Part shown: positions 1-8,570 of the stretch, one piece after another | How positions within the stretch are numbered: position 1 is the stretch's first letter | Layout of the letters: the number at the start of each line of letters is the position of its first letter | Origin: Chitinophaga pinensis | GTDB taxonomy: Bacteria; Bacteroidota; Bacteroidia; Chitinophagales; Chitinophagaceae | NCBI GenBank assembly: GCA_943331145.2 | Contig: CALQKL020000012.1 | Coordinates: 1 to 20,379 of the forward strand | Direction: 5' to 3' | Length of the DNA: 20,379 nucleotides | Position numbers and translations under genes: made by a program | The notes under the pieces: generated by a model | The model's input: only the letters and a program-made list of their open reading frames with translations | The model's database searches: none | What the model was told of the DNA's origin: nothing

Positions 1-503
1 CGTGTATGTCCATGAGTTATTGATGAAACTTTTTTCGTGATGTTATATCTTTCGTTGATTGGTTTGTCAATTATATAAAAAAGCAATGGTAAAATACGCA
101 TAAGCGAACCGTTTCCATTTTCACTTTCGTTAAAACCACCAGCCAATTCTGGTTTTTCGCCCTTTGCAAATCTTGAAATTGCCTGTCTTGTTGTAATGCC
201 AATGTCGAAAACTTTTCCGAGTGGGGTCCAATAATTTTCGTAATACCATTTTACAAAGTTTTGTCCGATTGTAGCTAGATTAAATTCTTGAGTCAAAGCT
301 TCTGCAAGGCAAAAAGTCAAAGAACTATCATCCGACCAAGTTCCTGCTGGCAAATTGTATGTTCCATATCCAATCAAATCTGTCACTGGATTTTCCCTTA
401 TTGTATGTCTGTTTTTAAACTCAACAGGAACACCAAGTGCGTCACCAACGGCAACACCAAAGAGCGATGATTTTATTTCCGAAATTTTGTTTTCTTTGTT
501 CAT
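1..503 (-). CDS. ADP-ribosylglycohydrolase (DraG/ARH family), N-terminal part, cut by window edge
   Basis: The reverse strand from 503 down to 1 is open for 167 codons and runs off the window, so only the N-terminal half is present. It carries hallmarks of the ADP-ribosylglycohydrolase fold: a GDALGVP motif (about residues 20-26), a WSDDSSL motif holding the metal-binding acidic pair, GNGSLMR (about residues 132-138) and a following SITHGH. The family removes ADP-ribose from proteins or nucleic acids, or hydrolyses related compounds, using two Mg ions; the second metal site near the C-terminus lies outside the window. The start is well supported: ATG at 501-503 is preceded by a strong AGGAGGGG sequence, rare in this phylum, and lies 1 base past the stop of the upstream cvfB-like gene. 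Its substrate cannot be told from the sequence. No ADP-ribosyltransferase partner is visible here. Confidence 0.88.
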   Translation of the reverse strand, partial: MNKENKISEIKSSLFGVAVGDALGVPVEFKNRHTIRENPVTDLIGYGTYNLPAGTWSDDSSLTFCLAEALTQEFNLATIGQNFVKWYYENYWTPLGKVFDIGITTRQAISRFAKGEKPELAGGFNESENGNGSLMRILPLLFYIIDKPINERYNITKKVSSITHGHT

Positions 504-516
504 CTTACCCCTCCTT
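504..516 (-). promoter_or_regulatory. Strong Shine-Dalgarno embedded in the end of the cvfB-like gene
   Basis: On the minus strand the last codons of the cvfB-like gene read AAG GAG GGG TAA, followed by one base and then the ATG of the ADP-ribosylglycohydrolase gene. AGGAGG is a full anti-16S match at a normal distance from the ATG. Bacteroidota genes usually lack such sites, and none of the other starts in this window has one. It supports the chosen start and suggests terminating ribosomes reinitiate on the downstream gene. Confidence 0.7.
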
Positions 517-1344
517 TATTATTCTAATCCCTTTTTCATCAATATTAATCATCCGTTTTTTATACAAATTCCCAATCGTCATTTTGAACGTTTTTTTACT
601 CATTTCAAAAACATCATAAATGTCATCTGGATTGCTTTTGTCGTTGTATGGAAGAAAGCCATTGTGCTCATTTAATAAACGAAGAATTTTACTTGTTTCA
701 TCTTCAACCCTTTTGTATCCTGATTTACCAACTGCCACATCTATTTTGTTGTCTTTGGGATGTATCTTTTTGATAAATCCTTTAAAAGCATCGCCAGATG
801 TGATGTTTCTATAAATTTCATTGTGATGTAAAACGCCAGTATGTACATTGTTGATGATTACTACATACCCAATATCGGTTCTTCTATAAACTACCAAGTC
901 CACTTCTTCCAATTCGGCAACGGTTAAATTTTCATTACTTAAAAAACGTTCAATTCTTTCTGTAGCCGCTATTCTGCCGGTTTGTTCATCCAAAACAATT
1001 TTTACCAAATACTCACCTTTTGGTATCATTTTTTGTTGCTGCTGAGAGATAGGAACAAAAATATCTTTCATTAATCCCCAATCTAAAAACGCACCCTGTA
1101 AATTTGTGCTTACTACAGCCAATTTTACGATGTCACCAAGAATACCTTTTGGCTTTTGGGTAGTTGCAATCAAACGCTCATCGCCATCATGATATATAAA
1201 TACATTTATTTCATCTCCAGGCTTTAGTCCTGCTGGTACAAATCTTTTGGGTAATAAAATACCTTCATTACCGTCATCTAAATAAACACCAAACTCTACA
1301 GTCCTCAATACTTTCATTTGGTTGTATGTACCTACTTTAATCAT
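505..1344 (-). CDS. cvfB: CvfB-like S1-domain RNA-binding protein
   Basis: Predicted 279-residue cytoplasmic protein of the CvfB family (known from Staphylococcus as a virulence regulator that binds RNA). The N-terminal half has S1-like beta-barrels (GVYLDDGNEG and LLPKRFVP near the start, then AFLDWGLMKDIFVP). The C-terminus has the typical winged helix (DKSNPDDIYDVFEMSKKTFK, then IGNLYKKRMINI). Length matches the family. The frame stays open to 1401, but I choose the ATG at 1344 because family members in this phylum start with a similar MI-x-V/I-G-x-YN sequence; the extra 19 residues upstream look non-conserved. The last codons (K-E-G) also supply the Shine-Dalgarno of the downstream ADP-ribosylglycohydrolase, so the two are probably co-transcribed and translationally coupled. 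A TATCTTG at 1365-1359 on the minus strand could be its -7 element. Its role in this organism is inferred from the family only. Confidence 0.85.
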   Translation of the reverse strand: MIKVGTYNQMKVLRTVEFGVYLDDGNEGILLPKRFVPAGLKPGDEINVFIYHDGDERLIATTQKPKGILGDIVKLAVVSTNLQGAFLDWGLMKDIFVPISQQQQKMIPKGEYLVKIVLDEQTGRIAATERIERFLSNENLTVAELEEVDLVVYRRTDIGYVVIINNVHTGVLHHNEIYRNITSGDAFKGFIKKIHPKDNKIDVAVGKSGYKRVEDETSKILRLLNEHNGFLPYNDKSNPDDIYDVFEMSKKTFKMTIGNLYKKRMINIDEKGIRIIKEG

Positions 1345-1500
1345 CTTATTTTTTATTGCAAGATACGTTTTAATACCGAAGTGATATCTGTAATGGCCCA
1401 ATGAAATTGTCCCAAACAGCTATCCAATCGACATTATACTAATTAATTAGCGGACTAAATTGCTATTCAAAATGGTATAAGATTCAAGGATTTAATTGTT

Positions 1501-1508
1501 TAACTTCG
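1501..1508 (+). promoter_or_regulatory. Candidate -7 promoter element for the DEAD-box helicase gene
   Basis: TAACTTCG resembles the Bacteroidota -7 box TAnnTTTG with one mismatch and lies 24 bases before the TTG start. I see no convincing TTG at the -33 position, so support is weak. The 180-base divergent gap 1345-1524 holds no other feature I can support. Confidence 0.25.
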
Positions 1509-1524
1509 TTCAAAAAATAATCAT

Positions 1525-2727
1525 TTGAAATTTTTAGATTTTAATTTCGACAGTCGTTTGATGGAAGGTATTGATGCCGCTGGATACGAAGAAGCTACAC
1601 CTGTTCAACAAGAAGTAATTCCACATATTTTAGCTGGTAAAGACCTTATCGCTGCGGCTCAAACCGGAACGGGTCAAACAGCTGCTTTTTTATTGCCACT
1701 GATTCAGAAAATCATTACCTCTACACAAACCAATAATTCAATCACTGCATTGGTTATTGTGCCTACCCGTGAACTTGCGATTCAAATTGCACAACATTTA
1801 GAAGGGTTTGGTTATTTCGCCGGCATTAGTTCCATTGCAGTATATGGTGGTGGTGATGGGAATGCGTTTATTCAAGAAAAAAAGGCACTAAGCATGGGTG
1901 CAGATATTGTGGTTTGCACGCCAGGTAAAATGCTTTCTCATATAAAAATGGGCTACGTAAAATTGCAGCATTTACAATATTTGGTTTTAGACGAGGCGGA
2001 TAGAATGTTGGATATGGGCTTTTACGATGACATCATGTTTGTGATTAAGCATCTTCCAGTAAAGCGTCAGAATCTTTTGTTTTCAGCTACCATGCCTCCT
2101 AAAATTAGAACCTTAGCAAAGTCGATTTTACATCAACCCATTGAAATCAATATTGCCATTTCTAAACCACCAGAAAAAATAAATCAGCTGGCATATTTAA
2201 TTTATGAACCTCAAAAAATTCCACTGGTTTCATTTTTACTCAAGCAAACCAATTTCGACAACACACTAATTTTTTGTAGCAGCAAACTCAGCGTAAAACA
2301 ACTTACAAAAGAGTTGAAACGATTGTCTTTTAAAGCAGATGAGATACACAGCGATTTAGATCAAGACAAACGCGAATCTGTACTCAGTGATTTTAGAAGT
2401 GGAAGGTTGCCGATATTGATTGCTACAGATATTTTAAGCAGAGGCATTGATATTGATAATATTGAATTGGTGATCAATTTTGATGTGCCTCATGATGGGG
2501 AAGATTATGTACACCGTATAGGTAGAACTGCCCGTGCAAAAGCCAAAGGTTCTGCATACACACTTGTAAATGTAGCTGAACAAAAAAAGCTGACCATTAT
2601 TGAACAATTATTGGGATATGAAGTACCCAAAGGAGAAGTACCTAAAGAATTGGGTGAAACACCCGAAAGGTCAATAATTCAGTCAAATCATCATTCAAAA
2701 CGTAGACATCATTTCAACAAAAAATAG
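1525..2727 (+). CDS. rhlE: DEAD-box ATP-dependent RNA helicase, RhlE-like, with Walker A Lys replaced by Gln
   Basis: A 400-residue RhlE-type RNA helicase, a family that unwinds short RNA duplexes in ribosome assembly and mRNA turnover. The usual motifs are in order: Q motif (EEATPVQQ, Q28), motif I at residues 45-52, PTREL, motif II DEAD (156-159), SAT (188-190), ATDILSRGIDI and HRIGRTAR (330-338), plus a short basic tail. Motif I reads AQTGTGQT: the invariant phosphate-binding lysine is glutamine at residue 51 (codon CAA, 1675-1677). That residue normally contacts the ATP phosphates, so ATPase activity may be altered or lost. Every other motif is intact, which argues against simple decay. 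The start is TTG; an in-frame stop at 1501-1503 leaves no ATG, and the KFLDFNF start matches family N-termini. RecG follows 19 bases later. Confidence 0.93.
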   Translation: MKFLDFNFDSRLMEGIDAAGYEEATPVQQEVIPHILAGKDLIAAAQTGTGQTAAFLLPLIQKIITSTQTNNSITALVIVPTRELAIQIAQHLEGFGYFAGISSIAVYGGGDGNAFIQEKKALSMGADIVVCTPGKMLSHIKMGYVKLQHLQYLVLDEADRMLDMGFYDDIMFVIKHLPVKRQNLLFSATMPPKIRTLAKSILHQPIEINIAISKPPEKINQLAYLIYEPQKIPLVSFLLKQTNFDNTLIFCSSKLSVKQLTKELKRLSFKADEIHSDLDQDKRESVLSDFRSGRLPILIATDILSRGIDIDNIELVINFDVPHDGEDYVHRIGRTARAKAKGSAYTLVNVAEQKKLTIIEQLLGYEVPKGEVPKELGETPERSIIQSNHHSKRRHHFNKK

Positions 2728-2746
2728 AAATTGCATTTATAATTAA

Positions 2747-4897
2747 TTGGTTTGCTTCAATACCTTTGTAAAAACAGTTTTTCTTATTTCAGCAAATTCA
2801 AACATATTATCATCTCCAATAGAATATCTAAAAGGCGTTACTACCTTTAAAGGAGATTTGTTGCGCAAAGAATTACAAATCTTTACGTTTAAAGATTTAC
2901 TCGAACATTTCCCCCATCGACATATTGATAAAACCCATGTTGACACCATTTCAAGTTTAAATCATAATACCGAATACGCACAGGTTGCGGGAATACTATT
3001 GGATTTCGAAATCCTTGGTACACAAAGAAGCAAAAGATTGGTTGCACATCTGAAAGATCAAACAGGAATTATTGAATTGGTTTGGTTTCAAGGCATTGGC
3101 TGGGTAGAAAAACTTTTACAAGTTGGAAAAGCGTATTTGATTTTTGGAAAGGTTGGGTTTTTTATGGGCAAGCCACAAATTGCTCATCCAGATTTAGAAG
3201 TATATACCACACAAAATGCTGCTGGAAAATCACATCTCGAGCCAATTTATCCTACCACAGAAAAGCTAAAGGCGAAAGGATTACATGCAAAAGCAATTGG
3301 ACTGTTAACCCAAGAATTATTTAAGCAAATTTCGGAGAAAGACGTTTCTGAAAATCTCCCAGCAAATATTTTACAACAATATAAGTTAATCGGTCGCTAT
3401 CAAGCTTACCAACAAATTCATCTGCCTACAAACATGTCTAATTTTCATCAGGCTACACGTAGGTTGAAATTTGAAGAGCTATTTTTTGCACAATTTTCCA
3501 TTCAACTAATTAAGCTTGGTCGCCAACAATTCAGTCGTGGATTGGTCTTTGAGAAAGTAGGCGAATTGTTTACAAATTTTTACGAAAACGAAATTCCATT
3601 TCAATTAACAGGTGCACAAAAACGTGTTTTAAAAGAAATCAGAAAAGATACTGCTAGTGGTCGACAAATGAATCGATTGCTGCAAGGTGATGTGGGAAGT
3701 GGAAAAACGATGGTTGCTTTGTTGTCGATGTTGATTGCTGCGGATAATAATTTCCAAAGTGTGCTTATGGCACCAACGGAAATCTTGGCACAACAACATT
3801 TTAATACCATTAAAGAACAATTGAAAAATATCAATATCAACATTCAATTGCTCACAGGATCTACAACAGCTAAAAATAGAAAGCCAATATTAGCTGGATG
3901 CGAAGATGGAACAGTGCAAATTTTAATAGGCACTCATGCGGTTATAGAAGATAAAGTAGTTTTTAAAAATTTAGGTTACGCTGTTGTAGATGAACAACAC
4001 AAATTTGGTGTGGCACAAAGGGCGAAAATTTGGAAAAAGAATTCCATTCCACCACATATTTTGGTGATGACCGCAACGCCTATTCCACGTACACTTGCAC
4101 TTACTGCTTATGGCGATTTGGATTATAGTATTATAGATGAATTACCTCCAGGAAGACAGCCCATTACTACAGTCCATCGATTTGAAAATGCAAGGCCACA
4201 GGTGATGGATTTTATAAAAGAACAATTGAAACTTGGCAGACAAGCCTACATCATTTATCCATTGATTGAAGAAAGCAGCAAGATGGATTATGAAAACTTA
4301 ATGAAAGGATTTGAAGAGGTGAAATCGTTTTTCCCTGAGCCAAAATATTGGATTAGTATGGTACATGGAAAGCAAACTCCAGATTTGAAGGATTCCAACA
4401 TGATTAAATTTTCAACTGGAGATACACATATTTTGGTAGGCACCACTGTAATTGAAGTTGGTGTTAATGTTCCTAATGCAAGTGTTATGGTCATTGAGAG
4501 TTCTGAAAAATTTGGGTTGTCGCAATTGCATCAACTTAGAGGAAGGGTAGGGAGAGGCGCAGAAAAAAGTTATTGTGTTTTAATTACTGGGAATAAACTT
4601 TCTAATGATGCCAGAGAAAGAATTAAAATAATGACCGAAACCAATGATGGGTTTAAAATAGCAGAAAAAGATTTGGAAATTCGTGGCCCTGGTGAAATGG
4701 AAGGAACCCGACAAAGTGGGGCTCTTTTATTTAAGTTGGCAAATATAGTAACGGATAGAAATATACTTGAGGCCGCAAGAGATTCAGTAGCAAATATTTT
4801 AGAAAATGATTATGAATTGAATGCCCCTGAAAATCAAGTCATAAGAAATTATCTTCAATTGCAAAAAGCTAAAACACAATGGAGTAAAATTTCATAA
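2747..4897 (+). CDS. recG: ATP-dependent DNA helicase RecG
   Basis: RecG reverses stalled replication forks and processes Holliday junctions. The sequence shows an N-terminal wedge/OB region (around residues 65-160), Walker A GDVGSGKT (K320), DEQH box (D415-H418, followed by KFGV), MTATPIPRTLAL, the VHGKQ segment, GTTVIEVGVNVPNA, LRGRVGRG and the C-terminal GTRQSG that belongs to the RecG-specific TRG region. The full reading from TTG at 2747 gives 716 residues, but family similarity begins near PIEYLKGV at residue 24. No ATG, GTG or other TTG lies between them, only ATT (2786) and ATA (2804), so the true start is uncertain and the first 13-19 residues may not be translated. The last residues are at 4897. 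Cytoplasmic; probably co-transcribed with the helicase upstream or from its own promoter. Confidence 0.96.
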   Translation: MVCFNTFVKTVFLISANSNILSSPIEYLKGVTTFKGDLLRKELQIFTFKDLLEHFPHRHIDKTHVDTISSLNHNTEYAQVAGILLDFEILGTQRSKRLVAHLKDQTGIIELVWFQGIGWVEKLLQVGKAYLIFGKVGFFMGKPQIAHPDLEVYTTQNAAGKSHLEPIYPTTEKLKAKGLHAKAIGLLTQELFKQISEKDVSENLPANILQQYKLIGRYQAYQQIHLPTNMSNFHQATRRLKFEELFFAQFSIQLIKLGRQQFSRGLVFEKVGELFTNFYENEIPFQLTGAQKRVLKEIRKDTASGRQMNRLLQGDVGSGKTMVALLSMLIAADNNFQSVLMAPTEILAQQHFNTIKEQLKNININIQLLTGSTTAKNRKPILAGCEDGTVQILIGTHAVIEDKVVFKNLGYAVVDEQHKFGVAQRAKIWKKNSIPPHILVMTATPIPRTLALTAYGDLDYSIIDELPPGRQPITTVHRFENARPQVMDFIKEQLKLGRQAYIIYPLIEESSKMDYENLMKGFEEVKSFFPEPKYWISMVHGKQTPDLKDSNMIKFSTGDTHILVGTTVIEVGVNVPNASVMVIESSEKFGLSQLHQLRGRVGRGAEKSYCVLITGNKLSNDARERIKIMTETNDGFKIAEKDLEIRGPGEMEGTRQSGALLFKLANIVTDRNILEAARDSVANILENDYELNAPENQVIRNYLQLQKAKTQWSKIS
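2761..2768 (+). promoter_or_regulatory. Candidate -7 promoter element inside the annotated recG 5' end
   Basis: TACCTTTG is an exact match to the Bacteroidota -7 box TAnnTTTG. It lies downstream of the TTG at 2747; a transcript from here would exclude that start. No clear TTG is found at the -33 distance, so it could be coincidence. Confidence 0.25.
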
Positions 4898-4946
4898 TTT
4901 TTTTATTTCGTTAAAAATGTAGAATTTAAACTTTTCAGTATTAAAG

Positions 4947-4979
4947 TTGTTTTATTATTGACACTTAATTTGTACTTTG
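4947..4979 (+). promoter_or_regulatory. Candidate promoter (-33 TTG, -7 TACTTTG) for the T9SS surface protein gene
   Basis: TTG at 4947-4949 and TACTTTG at 4973-4979 are spaced as expected for the Bacteroidota housekeeping sigma factor, though the -7 box has one spacer base fewer than TAnnTTTG. Transcription would begin near 4985, giving only about ten bases of leader before the TTG start at 4996. The 98-base gap after recG holds nothing else I can name. Confidence 0.4.
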
Positions 4980-4995
4980 TATAAAATAATTCGCA

Positions 4996-7900
4996 TTGTT
5001 TAATTTACCTAAAATATCAGCATTTCTTCTTGTTTTTTTTATTTGGCTAAATAGTCAAGCTCAAATAGAATTTGTAGAAAATAAAGGCCAGTGGAATGAT
5101 GCGGTAAAATTCAAAGGTGATTTTCAAAACGGCGCTTTCTTCCTCGAAAAAAATGGTTTTTCTGTATTGCTTCACAATCAAGATGATTGGCAAAAGTTAT
5201 CTTACTATGTTCATGGGCACAAAGACAGTGTGGTGGATTTGAATGATAAAATAGTTTTACATTCTGCTGTATACCGTGTTTCCCTTTTAGGCGCTTCTGA
5301 TAATACAATTGTAAAACCTGAGAAAATAAGCAATTCATACAACAATTATTACTTAGGTAAAGATCAATCTAAATGGGCTTCCGGTTGTAAAATATATCAA
5401 TCGGTAACCTATAAAAATATATACCCCAATATTGATGTACGTTATTATAATGAAGGCGAAAATTTGAAATATGATTTTATCGTTAATCCTGGTGGCGATC
5501 CTTCTAAAATATTGATGAAATATGAAGGGGCAGAAAAGGTGTACGTGCAGCAAAAATCCTTAATGATTAAAACAGCAGTTGGTTCCGTTAAAGAATTATA
5601 TCCATACAGCTACCAAGCAAATCCAACAGGAAATCGAGATGTAGTAACCTGTAATTTTTCTGTAAATAACAATGTAGTAAGTTTTAAATTAAAAGACTAC
5701 GACCCAACAAAAGTATTAATCATTGATCCTGCAATTATTTTTTCATCATTTACCGGAAGTGCGGTAGACAATTGGGGATATACAGCTACACCTGGGCCAG
5801 ACGGCAGCTTTTATGCAGGTGGAATTGCTTTTGGAAATGGCTATCTAACTTCAACAGGTGCATTTCAAACAATTTATGCTGGCGGTGCAATGGAAGGTGT
5901 ATTGGAAGGACACGACATCGCTATTTTTAAATTCAATTCAAATGGAACCAATCGAGTTTATGCCACTTATTTAGGAGGTAACGGTAACGAACAGCCGCAT
6001 AGTATGATTGTGGATCCAAATGGAAATTTAATTATTGCAGGACGATCGTTTTCTAATAATTATCCAACAACAGTTCCTCAAATTGGCCCTGGTGGAAATA
6101 ATGATATTGTGATTACAAAATTTAATGCTGCAGGAACTGCTTTAATTGGCTCAATAAAAATAGGAGGTTCAAATAATGATGGCGTTAATATTCGTTCAAA
6201 ATATGAATCTCCAGATGGTGCAGATCGGTTGAGAAGAAATTATGGGGATGATGCTAGGAGTGAAGTTATTATTGATAAAGACAACAATGTAATTCTGGCT
6301 GCTTGTACCCAATCAAATAATTTCCCTACAGTCGGAACTTCATTAAATATCAACAATGCTTTTGGTGGAGGATTGCAAGATGGCTTGGTTTTAAAATTTA
6401 GTCCAGATTTATCTACATATTTATTTGGTAGTTTTTTTGGGGGATCAGGTGATGATGCTTGTTTTGTGGCAAGTATAAATCCAATTACAAACAATTTATG
6501 TATTGCAGGTGGTACAACCAGTACAAATCTCCCAGGGGATAAAACAGGTAGTTTATACCCTAATTTTAAAGGAGGGATAACAGATGGTTTTGTGGTGCAA
6601 TTGGCAACGGATTATTCAAGCATTTTAAAAACCACATATGTAGGCACATCTGGAACGGATTTGATTTATGGATTAAAATTCGATAAGCTTGGTTATCCAT
6701 ATGTAATGGGAACTACAACTGGAAATTGGCCAGTATTAAATGCGGCATATAGTATTGCCAATAGCTCACAATTTATTTGCAAACTAAAACCCGACTTATC
6801 CAATTTTGTTTATTCAACCATATTTGGAAATGGGACTTCTGCACCAAATATTTCGCCAATTGGATTTATGGTTGACCGTTGTGAAAATGTGTATGTTTCT
6901 GGTTGGGGAGGCGGAATTAACGTATACAAAAGTTATACTACAGGTACCACTAGCGGATTACCTTTATTAAATCCGCTTACTACTGTTGGCGCTCCTGATG
7001 GCGAAGATTTTTATTTTTTTGTTCTTAAGAAAAATGCTGCGGCTTTGTTGTTTGGTTCCAACTTCGGACAATACAAAGGAAATACGGGTGATCATGTAGA
7101 TGGCGGCACCAGTAGGTTTGACGAGAATGGAATTATTTATCAGGCATTGTGTGCCAATTGCAATGGTGGCGCTACATTCCCAACAACCTCAGGTGCTTGG
7201 AGGCGAATAAACGGAAGCTCTAATTGTAATGAAGCTGCCGTAAAAATTGAAATGAATTTTGCCGGTGTTGTTTCTGGAATACAATCTTCTATCAATGCGA
7301 TAATAAATGATACGGCTGGTTGTGTTCCTTTTCAAGTTGATTTTAGAGATACGTTAATTAAAGCAAAAAGAATTTATTGGGATTTTGGAAATGGACAAAA
7401 AGACACCACCAATGCACCCAACTTTAGCACTTTTACAACCTATAATGCCGTAGGTACTTATCTGGTTAGAATTATAGCAGAAGACTCTACTACATGCAAC
7501 ATAAGAGATACCAGCTATCTAAAAATAAAAGCCGGAAACAATAAAGCTACACTTGATTTTAATGCGGTTAAAGATTTGCCTTGTTCAAGTTTGAGTTATA
7601 CGTTTAACAATTTATCCTCACCAACATTTGGCAGTTTTAATGCTCAGAGTTTTGTTTGGAATTATGGTGATGGCTCAGCACCAGATACCTCTATTAATGG
7701 AAATCATGTTTATGCTGCTGTTGGGATTTATTCTGTAACATTAACCTTAATTGATAATAATTTTTGTAATACTCCGGATAAGAAAACAATTTCACTTTCT
7801 GTAAATCCTTTGGTAGAAGCCAAACTCAGCACTGCAACTGAAGGATGCGCGCCTTATTTGGCCTCATTTCAAAATCAATCCACATCAACGGATGTTACAT

Positions 7901-8568
7901 GGGAGTTTAGTGATGGAACCACAACTAATGTAGAAAATCCAACAAAATTATTTTTACTGCCCGGAACATACACAGTTAGAATCATCGCTAGAAATCCAAA
8001 TACGTGTAATCGAATTGACACTTCAGATTATTTCACCATAATCGTTCATGATATTCCCAACGCAAGTTTTACTTGGCAGCCCAATCCGCCACTAACCAAT
8101 ACACCAACCATTTTTACTAATCAATCAACAGGAGCGGTTTCGTATCAATGGAATTTTGGCGATGGTATTTCAGCCATTTCACCAAATCCAGCACACCAAT
8201 ATATTTCAACAGGAAGTTTTAATGCATCATTAATTGCAACAAATCAATTTGGTTGCAAGGATACATTTTCACTTACAACATCTGCGCTTATCGATCCACT
8301 TTTGGATGTGCCTAATGCATTTACCCCTGAAAAATTTGGACAAAATGCGATCATAAAAATAAAAGGTTTTGGAATAGGCAAATTGGATTGGAGAATTTAC
8401 AACAGATGGGGGCAAATGGTGTTTCAATCTACAGATATTTATAAAGGTTGGGATGGATATTTTAAAGGCAAATTACAACCAATGGACGTTTATGCATATA
8501 CGATAGACGCCGTTTTAACGAATGGAGAAAAAATAAGAAAAACAGGAGACATTACTTTGATTAGATAA
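4996..8568 (+). CDS. Large secreted protein with beta-propeller-type repeats, PKD domains and gliding/T9SS type B C-terminal domain
   Basis: A 1190-residue secreted, probably surface-attached protein. Residues 1-22 form a signal peptide ending AQ. Residues from about 23 (EFVENKGQW) resemble the DUF7948 region that usually precedes SBBP repeats; repeated segments such as ATYLGGNGNE, SFFGGSGDD and TTYVGTSGTD (roughly 310-560) fit SBBP-like propeller blades. Four PKD-like modules follow, marked by WDFGNG (about 795), WNYGDG (889), WEFSDG (969) and WNFGDG (1052). The C-terminus (VPNAFTP at about 1105 to IR 1190, with RIYNRWGQMVF and WDGYFKGKLQP) is the type B sorting domain recognised by the type IX secretion system. 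The acidic N-G-D-type loop usual after FTP is replaced by EKFGQN. The start is TTG; an in-frame stop at 4987-4989 excludes an ATG. The PorP/SprF-like gene follows by 2 bases. Its ligand is unknown; adhesion is inferred from the architecture. Confidence 0.9.
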   Translation: MFNLPKISAFLLVFFIWLNSQAQIEFVENKGQWNDAVKFKGDFQNGAFFLEKNGFSVLLHNQDDWQKLSYYVHGHKDSVVDLNDKIVLHSAVYRVSLLGASDNTIVKPEKISNSYNNYYLGKDQSKWASGCKIYQSVTYKNIYPNIDVRYYNEGENLKYDFIVNPGGDPSKILMKYEGAEKVYVQQKSLMIKTAVGSVKELYPYSYQANPTGNRDVVTCNFSVNNNVVSFKLKDYDPTKVLIIDPAIIFSSFTGSAVDNWGYTATPGPDGSFYAGGIAFGNGYLTSTGAFQTIYAGGAMEGVLEGHDIAIFKFNSNGTNRVYATYLGGNGNEQPHSMIVDPNGNLIIAGRSFSNNYPTTVPQIGPGGNNDIVITKFNAAGTALIGSIKIGGSNNDGVNIRSKYESPDGADRLRRNYGDDARSEVIIDKDNNVILAACTQSNNFPTVGTSLNINNAFGGGLQDGLVLKFSPDLSTYLFGSFFGGSGDDACFVASINPITNNLCIAGGTTSTNLPGDKTGSLYPNFKGGITDGFVVQLATDYSSILKTTYVGTSGTDLIYGLKFDKLGYPYVMGTTTGNWPVLNAAYSIANSSQFICKLKPDLSNFVYSTIFGNGTSAPNISPIGFMVDRCENVYVSGWGGGINVYKSYTTGTTSGLPLLNPLTTVGAPDGEDFYFFVLKKNAAALLFGSNFGQYKGNTGDHVDGGTSRFDENGIIYQALCANCNGGATFPTTSGAWRRINGSSNCNEAAVKIEMNFAGVVSGIQSSINAIINDTAGCVPFQVDFRDTLIKAKRIYWDFGNGQKDTTNAPNFSTFTTYNAVGTYLVRIIAEDSTTCNIRDTSYLKIKAGNNKATLDFNAVKDLPCSSLSYTFNNLSSPTFGSFNAQSFVWNYGDGSAPDTSINGNHVYAAVGIYSVTLTLIDNNFCNTPDKKTISLSVNPLVEAKLSTATEGCAPYLASFQNQSTSTDVTWEFSDGTTTNVENPTKLFLLPGTYTVRIIARNPNTCNRIDTSDYFTIIVHDIPNASFTWQPNPPLTNTPTIFTNQSTGAVSYQWNFGDGISAISPNPAHQYISTGSFNASLIATNQFGCKDTFSLTTSALIDPLLDVPNAFTPEKFGQNAIIKIKGFGIGKLDWRIYNRWGQMVFQSTDIYKGWDGYFKGKLQPMDVYAYTIDAVLTNGEKIRKTGDITLIR

Positions 8569-8570
8569 TA

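Noticed and set aside
288..675. Open frames on the plus strand across the first 700 bases
   Set aside because: They lie opposite the ADP-ribosylglycohydrolase and cvfB-like genes, which carry clear family motifs; the plus-strand products have no domain signature.
1345..1401. N-terminal extension of the cvfB-like gene to 1401
   Set aside because: The extra 19 residues do not resemble the family, while the ATG at 1344 begins at the conserved N-terminal motif and has a possible -7 box 15 bases upstream.
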